From the NCBI RefSeq assembly GCF_000252995.1, contig NC_015761.1, positions 2,108,001 through 2,172,000 on the forward strand: 64,000 nt of DNA, read 5' to 3'. Shown here piece by piece: positions 1-7,735 of this stretch. Source of the DNA: Salmonella bongori NCTC 12419 (GTDB lineage Bacteria > Pseudomonadota > Gammaproteobacteria > Enterobacterales > Enterobacteriaceae). The position numbers and the translations under genes were made by a program. The first letter of the stretch is position 1. Every line of letters begins with the position of its first letter. Below the pieces are notes generated by a model. That model did not search any database, was not told where the DNA came from, and saw nothing but the letters and a program-made list of their open reading frames with translations.

Positions 1-409
1 AAATAGAGAAGTTCATCTCTTCACGCAAACGCGCATCGGTCAATAACAGAATGCCTTCAAGAATAATCACTTTTTTCGGTTCTACACGAACCGTTTCCTG
101 CATACGGGTATGCTCAACATAACTGTATACCGGTAATTCGATCGCCGAACCGCGCTTGAGCGCCTGAAGATGCTGAAACAGCAGGCTGTGATCCATCGCG
201 TTCGGATGGTCATAGTTAGTTTTTACGCGTTCTTCCATCGACAGATGGCTTTGATCTTTGTAATAACTGTCTTCGGGAATAACGCCAATATGTTCGTCAC
301 CCACTTGTTCACGCAATTCGCGGTAAAGGGTACTGGCAATAAGACTCTTGCCGGAAGCCGATGCGCCAGCGATACCGATAATGACGCACTGATGAGACTG
401 ATCAGTCAT
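1..409 (-). CDS. udk: Uridine kinase, N-terminal part (cut by window edge)
   Basis: Uridine/cytidine kinase of pyrimidine salvage, which phosphorylates uridine and cytidine to UMP and CMP in the cytoplasm. The first 136 codons are present, and the 3' third lies outside the window (the E. coli protein has about 213 residues). The protein begins [15 protein letters not shown], and the P-loop GASASGKS is at residues 15-22. The ATG at 409 is chosen because it matches the known Udk N-terminus. The gene is divergent from yegE. A TATAAT element about 65 bases upstream is a plausible promoter. Identification rests on near-identity to the E. coli protein as remembered. Confidence 0.97.
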
Positions 410-473
410 AAATTTAGCGACCTGATTAACCTGGATGTTTAGGAAGGGCGGCGCCGAAACGCCAAACGCGGCA

Positions 474-479
474 ATTATA
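474..479 (-). promoter_or_regulatory. Putative -10 element for udk
   Basis: On the minus strand these bases read TATAAT, a perfect -10 hexamer. It would start a transcript near 467 with a leader of about 58 bases before udk. No good -35 is visible at 16-18 bases, so an activator or a weak -35 would be needed. Nothing else was recognised between 410 and 660. Confidence 0.4.
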
Positions 480-663
480 GGGATTTCAACGGCGCGATAC
501 CAGCCCGGCGCTATGCCACGATAAATTTGCGTCAATGAATTCGGCATCACGCATTAAAAGCGTTCAGTTTTAAAGCAGACAGCAGCATTATAGATCCGCA
601 CAAAGGATGACTACGTCGGGAACTGCAATTTATATACAGCCAGCATATAAATCATCGCCCGTT

Positions 664-669
664 TATACT
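664..669 (+). promoter_or_regulatory. Putative -10 element for yegE
   Basis: The hexamer TATACT, followed by AG, sits 71 bases upstream of the yegE ATG and resembles the sigma-S-preferred -10 CTATACT except for its first base. yegE is RpoS-dependent in E. coli (established). Its use here is inference. The 410-739 gap otherwise contains only short AT-rich stretches. Confidence 0.35.
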
Positions 670-739
670 AGCATTATCACAGATTAAACTGACGCGTCCG
701 GTCTTCCGCGACGTTACCGGCGATTCGGACAGAGTGGTA

Positions 740-3730
740 ATGAATAAACCCTCCCAACATGTTTTCGTTACCGTACCCCACCCGCTGCTGCGTCTGGTCA
801 GTTTAGGCCTGACCGCGTTTATCTTTACGCTCTTTTCACTGGCCTTATCGCGTTTCGGCACCCAACTTGCGCCGCTGTGGTTCCCCACGTCTATTATGAT
901 GGTGGCGTTTTATCGCCATGCAGGCCGGCTGTGGCCAGGGATTGCGGTCGCCTGCTCACTCGGCAGTATCAGCGCCTCCCTGACGTTATTTCCTGCTGCC
1001 TCGCTTAACTTTAGCTGGACGGCAATTAATATTATCGAGGCGACCACCGGCGCAATACTGCTGCGTCAGTTGCTCCCCCGATATAATCCCTTACAAAATC
1101 TGAATGACTGGTTCCGTCTGGCTATCGGCAGCGCCGTGATTCCTCCGCTACTTGGCGGCCTGTTATTCTGGTTCATAGCGCCGGAAACGGTCGTCCCGAA
1201 AGCGTTTCTGATTTGGGTATTATCAGAAGCCATCGGCGCGCTGGCCGTGGTGCCGCTCGGTTTACTGTTTAAACCATATTATCTCTTGCGTCATCGCGAC
1301 CCGCATCTGTTACTGGAAACGCTATTGACCCTGGCCATTACACTGGCGTTAAGCTGGTTTTCCATGCGCTATGTTCCGTGGCCGTTTACATGCATCATTG
1401 TCCTGCTGATGTGGAGCGCGGTTCGCCTGCCGCGAATGGAGGCGTTTTTAATTTTTTTAGCTACTGTCATCGTGGTCTCACTTATGCTGGCCAATGACCC
1501 TACTCTGCTCGCCACGCCGAAAACCGATGTCATGATCAATATGCCGTGGCTACCTTTTTTAATGATCCTGTTGCCCGCCAATATGATGACGATGGTGATG
1601 TATGCGTTTCGGACAGAACGCAAGCACATCACGGAGAGCGAATCCCGCTTTCGTAACGCCATGGAATATTCCGCCATTGGCATGGCACTGGTCGGTACAG
1701 AGGGCCAGTGGCTACAGGTCAATAAGTCTCTGAGCCATTTTCTGGGCTATAACCAGGATGAATTACGCGCAATGACATTTCAGCAACTGACCTGGCCGGA
1801 AGATCTGAATAACGACCTTGAACAGATGAATATGCTGGTGCGCGGAGACATCAACAGCTATTCCATGGAAAAGCGCTACTACACCCGCAGTGGCGAAGTC
1901 GTCTGGGCGCTGCTGGCCGTCTCGCTGGTTCGCCATAAAGACAATCAACCCCTCTATTTTATTGCCCAGATTGAAGACATTAACGATCTCAAGCAAAGCG
2001 AGCAGGAAAACCAGCGACTGATGGAGCGTATAACACTGGCGAACGAAGCTCTGTTTCAGGAAAAAGAGCGACTGCACATTACCCTCGACTCTATCGGGGA
2101 AGCGGTAGTGTGTATTGATGTCGATATGAATATCACCTTTATGAACCCAATCGCCGAAAAGATGAGCGGCTGGCAGCAGGAGAGCGCTTTAGGCATGCCG
2201 CTATTAACCATTTTGCGCATCACACAAGGGGATAATGGTCCGCTGCTGGAAGATATTTATAGCGCCGACAGATCGCGATCGGATATGGAACAGGAGGTCG
2301 TTCTCCATTGTCGTAACGGCGGCAGTTACGATATTCATTACAGTATCACGCCGCTCAGCACGCTTGACGGCGGCAATATTGGTTCAGTTCTGGTTATTCA
2401 GGATGTGACCGAATCGCGCAAAATGTTGCGCCAGCTCAGCTACAGCGCCACCCACGATGCCCTTACCCATCTCGCCAATCGCGCCAGTTTTGAAAAACGG
2501 CTTAAACAGCGCCTACAAACGATACAGGAATCGCCTCAACATCATGCGCTGGTATTTATCGATCTGGACCGTTTTAAAGCGGTTAACGACAGCGCAGGCC
2601 ATGCCGCTGGCGATGCCCTGTTGCGCGAACTTGCGTCTCTGATGCTCAGTATGCTTCGCTCCGGCGATATAGTCGCCCGTCTGGGCGGCGATGAGTTTGG
2701 GCTGCTACTACCGGACTGTAATAGTGAAAGCGCGCGTTTTATCGCAACGCGGCTGATCAATGCTATCAATGATTATCACTTTATGTGGGAAGGACGCTTG
2801 CATCGGATCGGCGCCAGTGCCGGGATCACGATGATCAATGAACACAACTGCCAGCTAACAGAGGTCATGTCTCAGGCAGATATTGCCTGCTACGCCGCGA
2901 AAAACGGCGGTCGTGGCCGTCTGACCGTGTATGAACCACAGCAGGCGTTAACCTCATCAAAAGGAATGATGTCACTGGAGGAGCAGTGGCATATGATTAA
3001 AAATAACCACCTATTAATGCTTGCCAGAAGCGTCGTTCCACCGCGTACGCCGGAGGCTATCAGCTTTTGGCTGGTTTCACTCAGGCTATGGACCAGCGAA
3101 GGGGATGTCATGGAAGAGCATGCGTTTCGTGCGGGATTAGCCGATTCCGCGCTGCATCACGCCCTCGACCGACGGGTATTTCATGAGTTTTTCCACCATG
3201 CAGCGGCGGCAGTCGCCAGCAAAGGATTAAGTATTGCGTTGCCGCTGTCTGCCGCCGGATTATGCAGCGCCACGCTTATTGATGAACTGCTGGAACAACT
3301 GGCGCATAGTCCTCTGCCACCGCGTTTACTCCATCTGCTTATCCCGGCAGATGTCATCGTAACGCAGGCCCCCACCGCCGTTGCGGCCCTACAAAAACTA
3401 CGGCAACACGGCTGCCAAATTGTTCTCAGCCATGTCGGACGCGATCTACACCTTTTTAATTTGTTGACCCCGCATATCACCGATTATTTACTGCTGGATA
3501 GCGACCTTACCGCCAGCATTCACGAGAGTTTAATGGATGAAATGCTGGTCTCGATTATTCAGGGTCATGCCCGGCGTCTGGATATAAATACCCTTGCCGG
3601 ACCGGTGCAAAACCCGCAGATGATGGATACGCTCTCCGCTATTGGCATTGATTTAATTTATGGCGATGTCATCGCCGAAACTCAGCCGCTGGATCAGCTA
3701 CTGAATACCAGCTATTTCGCTATCCATTGA
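740..3730 (+). CDS. yegE: Membrane diguanylate cyclase DgcE (YegE)
   Basis: Makes c-di-GMP at the inner membrane, feeding biofilm/curli control. Domains in order are an N-terminal MASE1-type membrane region (about residues 10-290, many hydrophobic helices), a PAS domain (about 300-415), a second PAS domain (about 440-560), GGDEF (about 570-730) and a C-terminal EAL-like domain. The catalytic GGDEF is intact at about residues 649-653, with an RSGD inhibitory I-site five residues before it. The EAL part lacks an EAL signature and is probably catalytically dead. The ATG at 740 is preferred over the GTG at 734 because MNKPSQHV aligns with E. coli MSKQSQHV. At about 996 residues the protein is about 109 shorter than the E. 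coli protein (1105), because one PAS domain is missing between ANEA and LFQEK. The 3' end overlaps alkA tail to tail by 33 bases. Confidence 0.95.
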   Translation: MNKPSQHVFVTVPHPLLRLVSLGLTAFIFTLFSLALSRFGTQLAPLWFPTSIMMVAFYRHAGRLWPGIAVACSLGSISASLTLFPAASLNFSWTAINIIEATTGAILLRQLLPRYNPLQNLNDWFRLAIGSAVIPPLLGGLLFWFIAPETVVPKAFLIWVLSEAIGALAVVPLGLLFKPYYLLRHRDPHLLLETLLTLAITLALSWFSMRYVPWPFTCIIVLLMWSAVRLPRMEAFLIFLATVIVVSLMLANDPTLLATPKTDVMINMPWLPFLMILLPANMMTMVMYAFRTERKHITESESRFRNAMEYSAIGMALVGTEGQWLQVNKSLSHFLGYNQDELRAMTFQQLTWPEDLNNDLEQMNMLVRGDINSYSMEKRYYTRSGEVVWALLAVSLVRHKDNQPLYFIAQIEDINDLKQSEQENQRLMERITLANEALFQEKERLHITLDSIGEAVVCIDVDMNITFMNPIAEKMSGWQQESALGMPLLTILRITQGDNGPLLEDIYSADRSRSDMEQEVVLHCRNGGSYDIHYSITPLSTLDGGNIGSVLVIQDVTESRKMLRQLSYSATHDALTHLANRASFEKRLKQRLQTIQESPQHHALVFIDLDRFKAVNDSAGHAAGDALLRELASLMLSMLRSGDIVARLGGDEFGLLLPDCNSESARFIATRLINAINDYHFMWEGRLHRIGASAGITMINEHNCQLTEVMSQADIACYAAKNGGRGRLTVYEPQQALTSSKGMMSLEEQWHMIKNNHLLMLARSVVPPRTPEAISFWLVSLRLWTSEGDVMEEHAFRAGLADSALHHALDRRVFHEFFHHAAAAVASKGLSIALPLSAAGLCSATLIDELLEQLAHSPLPPRLLHLLIPADVIVTQAPTAVAALQKLRQHGCQIVLSHVGRDLHLFNLLTPHITDYLLLDSDLTASIHESLMDEMLVSIIQGHARRLDINTLAGPVQNPQMMDTLSAIGIDLIYGDVIAETQPLDQLLNTSYFAIH

Positions 3731-4567
3731 CGGTTGCCAACCGTGGGTATACCAGATGTGTAGGAGCGCATAGGAACGCCACGGTTTCCAGCGCTCCGCA
3801 TAACGCCGGATCTGCGCGGGCGTCATCCCAAAAAATCGCTGCTTAATTAAGTAATCATCAGGTAAAAAAATGTCTTTTGCCTGCCAGCCGCGCAAAGCGA
3901 AATAGTTCGCCGTCCAGCGGCCAATACCTGGAAAAGTTTGCAAATTCTTCACGCTCTGCTCAATATCCGACGGCGCGGTAAAAGCAAGTTTTCCCGCCAG
4001 CGTCGCCTGCGCCAGATAAATTAGCGCTTCGGCACGTCGAAGCGGCATCCCCAGCGCTTTCAACGTCAGCGGATCGGCCAATGCCACCGTTTCCGGCCCA
4101 GGAAAACAGACATATCCGGGTGCATCCGGCAGGGCCTCGCCATAGCAGCGCGCCACCTTTGCCGTCAGCTTTGCGGCCATCGCGACGCTCACCAGTTGCC
4201 CCAGTATCGCCCGTATGCCTTGTTCAAACGTATCGACCGATCCCGGTAAACGCAGCCCCGGTCTGGCCTCGCCCAGTGCTCCCAGCGTAGCGGCGATCTC
4301 CGCGGGCTGGCAGTCAAGATCAAACAGACGCGAGATCTTCGCCAGACACACCGGCGCGACAGGAAGCAAACCCGCACTCAACGTAATTTGTAACGTGTGG
4401 GTCGGCTGATGAGGCCTCACGCTTACCAGCCCGCGATGCTCGCCCACCACCAGACTGCGCGCATAAAAGCCCTCGCCCACGGTCTCTATGCCGTCCACCG
4501 CACGTGCGGCAAGAAATTCCAACATCCACGACCAGTCATACGGCGGCTGCCAGCTCAGGGTAAACAT
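3698..4567 (-). CDS. alkA: DNA-3-methyladenine glycosylase II AlkA
   Basis: Base-excision repair enzyme that removes 3-methyladenine and other alkylated bases from DNA. The 289-residue product starts MFTLSWQPPYDWSW and carries the helix-hairpin-helix stretch FPGIGRWTANYFALRG, followed by LPDDYL, which holds the catalytic aspartate. The ATG at 4567 follows an AGGAG ribosome site. The longer upstream extension has no such support. The C-terminus runs about seven residues past the E. coli end. Upstream on the coding strand, AAAGCAAG near 4630 resembles the Ada-box core known for E. coli alkA, so adaptive-response control is possible but unproven. The gene is divergent from yegD and converges on yegE. 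Confidence 0.95.
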   Translation of the reverse strand: MFTLSWQPPYDWSWMLEFLAARAVDGIETVGEGFYARSLVVGEHRGLVSVRPHQPTHTLQITLSAGLLPVAPVCLAKISRLFDLDCQPAEIAATLGALGEARPGLRLPGSVDTFEQGIRAILGQLVSVAMAAKLTAKVARCYGEALPDAPGYVCFPGPETVALADPLTLKALGMPLRRAEALIYLAQATLAGKLAFTAPSDIEQSVKNLQTFPGIGRWTANYFALRGWQAKDIFLPDDYLIKQRFFGMTPAQIRRYAERWKPWRSYALLHIWYTHGWQPSMDSEIAGIQ

Positions 4568-4700
4568 GCTTTTCTCCTTTATGCGACGCTTTAGCATAAA
4601 CGCTAATCGAACATGATGCCTTGCTTTCATATTCCAGTTGTCGCCACGACGACATTTCGCTAAAGTCACGCCCCTTCTTCACTGGCATGGGGATTTTAAG

Positions 4701-6053
4701 GTGTTTATAGGGTTTGACTACGGTACGGCAAACTGCTCGGTCGCCATTATGCGTGACGGGCGACCACAATTGTTGAGGATGGAAAATAACAGCACCTTGC
4801 TGCCGTCTATGCTGTGCGCGCCGACGCGCGAAGCGGTGAGTGAGTGGCTGTACCGCCATCATGATGTTCCGGCAACGGACGAAGAAACCCAGGCGCTGCT
4901 ACGCCGCGCGATACGCTATAACCGCGAGGAAGACATTGAGGTTCGCGCACAAAGTGTACAGTTTGGTCTGGCGTCGCTGGCGCATTATATTGACGATCCA
5001 CAAGAGGTCTGGTTCGTCAAATCGCCGAAATCCTTTTTAGGTGCCAGTGGCCTGAAACCACAACAGGTCGCGCTATTTGAAGATTTAGTCTGTGCCATGA
5101 TGGTACATATCCGCACGACAGCGCACGCCCAATTACCGGAGACGATTAACCAGGCGGTGATTGGCCGTCCGATCAACTTTCAGGGGTTGGGCGGCGACGA
5201 GGCCAACCGCCAGGCGCAAGGTATTCTGGAGCGGGCGGCAAAACGCGCTGGCTTTCAGGAGGTGGTCTTCCAGTACGAGCCGGTCGCGGCGGGCCTGGAC
5301 TACGAGGCTACGTTGCAAGAAGAGAAGCGTGTGCTGGTCGTGGATATTGGCGGCGGCACCACCGACTGTTCCATGCTGCTGATGGGGCCGCAGTGGCGCC
5401 AGTGCGCCGATCGTGAAAACAGCCTGTTGGGGCACAGCGGTTGCCGCGTGGGCGGAAACGATCTGGATATCGCGCTGGCCTTTAAAAATCTGATGCCTTT
5501 GCTGGGCATGGGCGGCGAAACCGAAAAAGGCATCGCCCTGCCGGTGCTGCCGTGGTGGAACGCTGTTGCGATTAATGACGTCCCGGCGCAAAGCGATTTT
5601 TACAGTAGCGCGAATGGTCGCCTGTTGAACGATTTAGTTCGCAACGCGCGTGAAGCAGACAAGGTCGCATTGCTGCTCAAGGTCTGGCGTCAGCGGCTTA
5701 GCTACCGCCTGGTACGCTGCGCGGAAGAGAGCAAAATCGCCCTTTCCGGCCAAGCGGATGTTACGGCGAGGCTGCCATTTATCAGTGACGACCTGGCGGT
5801 CGCTATCAGCCAGCAAGGGCTGGAAGCGGCGCTGGATCAGCCGCTGGCGCGTATTCTGGAACAGGTGCAACTGGCGCTGGACAGCGCGCAGGAAAAACCG
5901 GATGTCATCTATCTGACCGGCGGCAGCGCCCGTTCGCCATTGATTAAAAAAGCGCTTTCCGAACAGCTACCGGGCATACCCATCGCTGGCGGCGATGATT
6001 TCGGCTCCGTCACTGCAGGGCTCGCGCGCTGGGCAGAGGTCGTTTTCCGCTAA
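4701..6053 (+). CDS. yegD: Hsp70-family putative chaperone YegD
   Basis: Actin/Hsp70-fold ATPase of unknown client range. The product has 450 residues and starts FIGFDYGTANCSVA after the initiator. It contains the phosphate-2 motif VLVVDIGGGTTDCS and the C-terminal adenosine motif YLTGGSARSPL. It is shorter than DnaK and has no recognisable full substrate-binding domain plus lid, which is typical of YegD. A GTG start at 4701 is chosen because it gives the E. coli-like N-terminus. The ATG at 4638 would add 21 unconserved residues that overlap the alkA promoter region. It is transcribed divergently from alkA, and the next gene on the same strand is mdtA, 440 bases on. The family assignment is secure and the cellular role is not. 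Confidence 0.92.
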   Translation: MFIGFDYGTANCSVAIMRDGRPQLLRMENNSTLLPSMLCAPTREAVSEWLYRHHDVPATDEETQALLRRAIRYNREEDIEVRAQSVQFGLASLAHYIDDPQEVWFVKSPKSFLGASGLKPQQVALFEDLVCAMMVHIRTTAHAQLPETINQAVIGRPINFQGLGGDEANRQAQGILERAAKRAGFQEVVFQYEPVAAGLDYEATLQEEKRVLVVDIGGGTTDCSMLLMGPQWRQCADRENSLLGHSGCRVGGNDLDIALAFKNLMPLLGMGGETEKGIALPVLPWWNAVAINDVPAQSDFYSSANGRLLNDLVRNAREADKVALLLKVWRQRLSYRLVRCAEESKIALSGQADVTARLPFISDDLAVAISQQGLEAALDQPLARILEQVQLALDSAQEKPDVIYLTGGSARSPLIKKALSEQLPGIPIAGGDDFGSVTAGLARWAEVVFR

Positions 6054-6080
6054 GCGCCTCGCAAGCTCAGCGCGGATGGA

Positions 6081-6109
6081 TTGACATTATTCTTGATGTG
6101 GCTTAGCGT
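6081..6109 (+). promoter_or_regulatory. Putative promoter of the Sib RNA
   Basis: A perfect -35 TTGACA (6081-6086) is followed after 17 bases by TAGCGT (6104-6109), a weak -10 that keeps the conserved first, second and last bases. Transcription would begin near 6116, just before the GAGGGTAAGGGA stretch typical of Sib 5' ends. Confidence 0.55.
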
Positions 6110-6151
6110 CAGGCGTGAGGGTAAGGGAAGATTTCTCCTCCCCCTGGTGTC

Positions 6152-6211
6152 TTAGTAAGCCTGGAAGCTAATCACTAAGCGTATCACCAGTATGATGACT
6201 ACCTTCATCAT
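6152..6211 (-). CDS. ibs: Ibs-family small hydrophobic toxin
   Basis: This 19-residue peptide, MMKVVIILVIRLVISFQAY, is encoded antisense to the Sib RNA. It matches the Ibs family (MMK/R, hydrophobic core, ISFxAY tail), whose members insert in the inner membrane and depolarise it when over-expressed. Double ATG codons at 6211 and 6208 follow the strong ribosome site AAGGAAAGGG on the minus strand. Position 11 is arginine (CGC), where the E. coli Ibs peptides I recall have leucine or valine. A charge in the middle of the membrane segment could weaken or abolish toxicity. Translation should be blocked by Sib pairing. Confidence 0.85.
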   Translation of the reverse strand: MMKVVIILVIRLVISFQAY

Positions 6212-6229
6212 AACCCTTTCCTTATTTTG

Positions 6230-6253
6230 GCCCCTTCCCCGGGAGGGGCTTTC
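6230..6253 (+). terminator. Intrinsic terminator of the Sib RNA
   Basis: GCCCC (6230-6234) pairs with GGGGC (6245-6249) around a C/G-rich inner stem, followed by TTT. The downstream side also forms the upstream flank of the ibs gene on the other strand. Confidence 0.7.
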
Positions 6254-6416
6254 CCGTTTCAGCATCCTGCTGAAATCGGTGGCTTACCTTCATTGCCGTG
6301 CCGCCACTTTACCGCACTGCGGCGCGTTAACGATTTTCACCGATGAGAGTTGCGTAGCGTCTCGCAAAGCGCCTCGCCATTCAGAATAATCCCGACCGTG
6401 TTCCATAATTCCTCCA

Positions 6417-6444
6417 TTTTTCTCCCTTCCCTGCTGACTACAAT
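6417..6444 (+). promoter_or_regulatory. BaeR-type site and promoter of mdtA
   Basis: TTTTTCTCC at 6417-6425 matches the first half of the BaeR box reported for mdtA/acrD (TTTTTCTCCATDATTGGC). The second half here (CTTCCCTGC) is degenerate. TACAAT at 6439-6444 is a good -10, which places the box over the -35 position and would start a transcript near 6451. This fits BaeR activation of the whole mdtABCD-baeSR operon. Function is inferred. Confidence 0.55.
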
Positions 6445-6493
6445 AGAGGGAGCGACATTCCGCAAAATGTTTCAGGATGAGAAACTTATCACG

Positions 6494-7735
6494 ATGAAAG
6501 GCAGTAATACTTTCCGCTGGGCAATAGCGATTGGGGTGGTTGTGGCCGCCGCCGCATTCTGGTTCTGGCATACCCGCAGTGAAAGCCCCACCGCCGCGCC
6601 GGGTGTCGCCGCACAAGCGCCACACTCCGCCGCCACAGGTCGCCGCGGTATGCGTTCTGGCGCCCTGGCGCCAGTACAGGCTGCGACGGCAACCACACAG
6701 GCCGTACCGCGTTACCTGAACGGGCTGGGCACCGTGACCGCAGCCAATACCGTTACGGTGCGTAGCCGCGTGGACGGCCAACTCATCGCCCTGCACTTTC
6801 AGGAAGGGCAGCAGGTCAGCGCGGGCGACCTGCTGGCACAAATCGATCCCAGCCAGTTTAAGGTCGCCCTGGCACAGGCGCAGGGACAACTGGCGAAAGA
6901 TAAGGCCACGCTGGCCAATGCGCGTCGCGATCTGGCGCGTTATCAGCAACTGGTAAAAACCAACCTGGTTTCCCGGCAGGAACTGGATGCGCAACAGGCG
7001 CTGGTTAATGAAACCCAGGGAACGATTAAAGCGGATGAAGCCAGCGTTGCCAGCGCGCAGTTACAGCTCGACTGGAGCCGAATCACCGCCCCGATCGCGG
7101 GTCGCGTCGGCCTGAAACAGGTGGATGTCGGCAACCAGATTTCCAGCAGCGATACCACTGGCATTGTCGTCATTACACAAACGCACCCGATTGATCTCAT
7201 TTTTACTCTGCCGGAAAGCGATATCGCGACCGTGGTTCAGGCGCAAAAAGCGGGGAAAACGCTGGCCGTAGAAGCCTGGGATCGGACTAACTCGCACAAA
7301 TTGAGCGAAGGTGTATTGCTCAGTCTGGACAACCAAATTGACCCCACGACGGGAACGATCAAAATTAAAGCGCGCTTTAATAATCAGGACGATACACTAT
7401 TTCCTAATCAATTCGTTAACGCCAGGATGCTGGTCGATACTGAACAGAATGCCGTTGTGGTGCCAACTGCGGCAGTGCAGATGGGTAACGAGGGCCACTT
7501 TGTATGGGTGCTGAACGACGAGAATAAAGTCAGTAAGAAACGGGTGAAAACCGGTATTCAGGATAACCGGAACGTCGTGATCAGCGCAGGATTGTCAGCA
7601 GGTGATCGCGTTGTCACCGATGGCATTGACCGATTGACGGAAGGCGTTAAAGTCGACGTTGTTGAACCGCAAATCGCCGCTGCGGATGAAAACACGTCCT
7701 CCCGCCGTGACGGTAAAAAAGGAGCGCGCGCCTGA
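6494..7735 (+). CDS. mdtA: RND efflux membrane-fusion (adaptor) protein MdtA
   Basis: Periplasmic adaptor of the MdtABC tripartite efflux pump, which exports bile salts, novobiocin and related compounds with an outer-membrane channel. The 413-residue product has an N-terminal membrane anchor (about residues 8-28), then a lipoyl/barrel-sandwich half (RVDGQLIALHFQEGQQV), an alpha-helical hairpin (about 100-165) and a beta-barrel. The ATG at 6494 gives the E. coli-like start MKGS. An in-frame start 144 bases upstream is unsupported and would lie in the promoter. It is the first gene of a six-gene operon, and its TGA overlaps the mdtB ATG by one base. Confidence 0.95.
   Translation: MKGSNTFRWAIAIGVVVAAAAFWFWHTRSESPTAAPGVAAQAPHSAATGRRGMRSGALAPVQAATATTQAVPRYLNGLGTVTAANTVTVRSRVDGQLIALHFQEGQQVSAGDLLAQIDPSQFKVALAQAQGQLAKDKATLANARRDLARYQQLVKTNLVSRQELDAQQALVNETQGTIKADEASVASAQLQLDWSRITAPIAGRVGLKQVDVGNQISSSDTTGIVVITQTHPIDLIFTLPESDIATVVQAQKAGKTLAVEAWDRTNSHKLSEGVLLSLDNQIDPTTGTIKIKARFNNQDDTLFPNQFVNARMLVDTEQNAVVVPTAAVQMGNEGHFVWVLNDENKVSKKRVKTGIQDNRNVVISAGLSAGDRVVTDGIDRLTEGVKVDVVEPQIAAADENTSSRRDGKKGARA

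Larger units (their letters stand above)
6116..6253 (+). ncRNA. sib: Sib (QUAD) antisense antitoxin RNA
   Basis: This is a Sib-family small RNA, the antitoxin of an Ibs-Sib type I system. Conserved pieces in order are GAGGGTAAGGGA at the 5' end, CTCCTCCCC, TAGTAAGCCTG, ACCAGTATGATGACT, CATCATAACCCTTTCCTTAT and a GC-rich terminator. It lies antisense across the whole ibs toxin gene on the other strand and would pair with that mRNA. In E. coli two such units (sibA, sibB) lie in the equivalent yegL-mdtA gap. Only one is seen here. The 5' end is inferred from the promoter and the 3' end from the terminator. Confidence 0.85.

Noticed and set aside
6290..6994. 234-codon minus-strand reading frame across the mdtA promoter and start
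   Set aside because: It lies opposite mdtA and its BaeR-type promoter, has no ribosome site or family resemblance, and reads as low-complexity arginine-rich shadow sequence.
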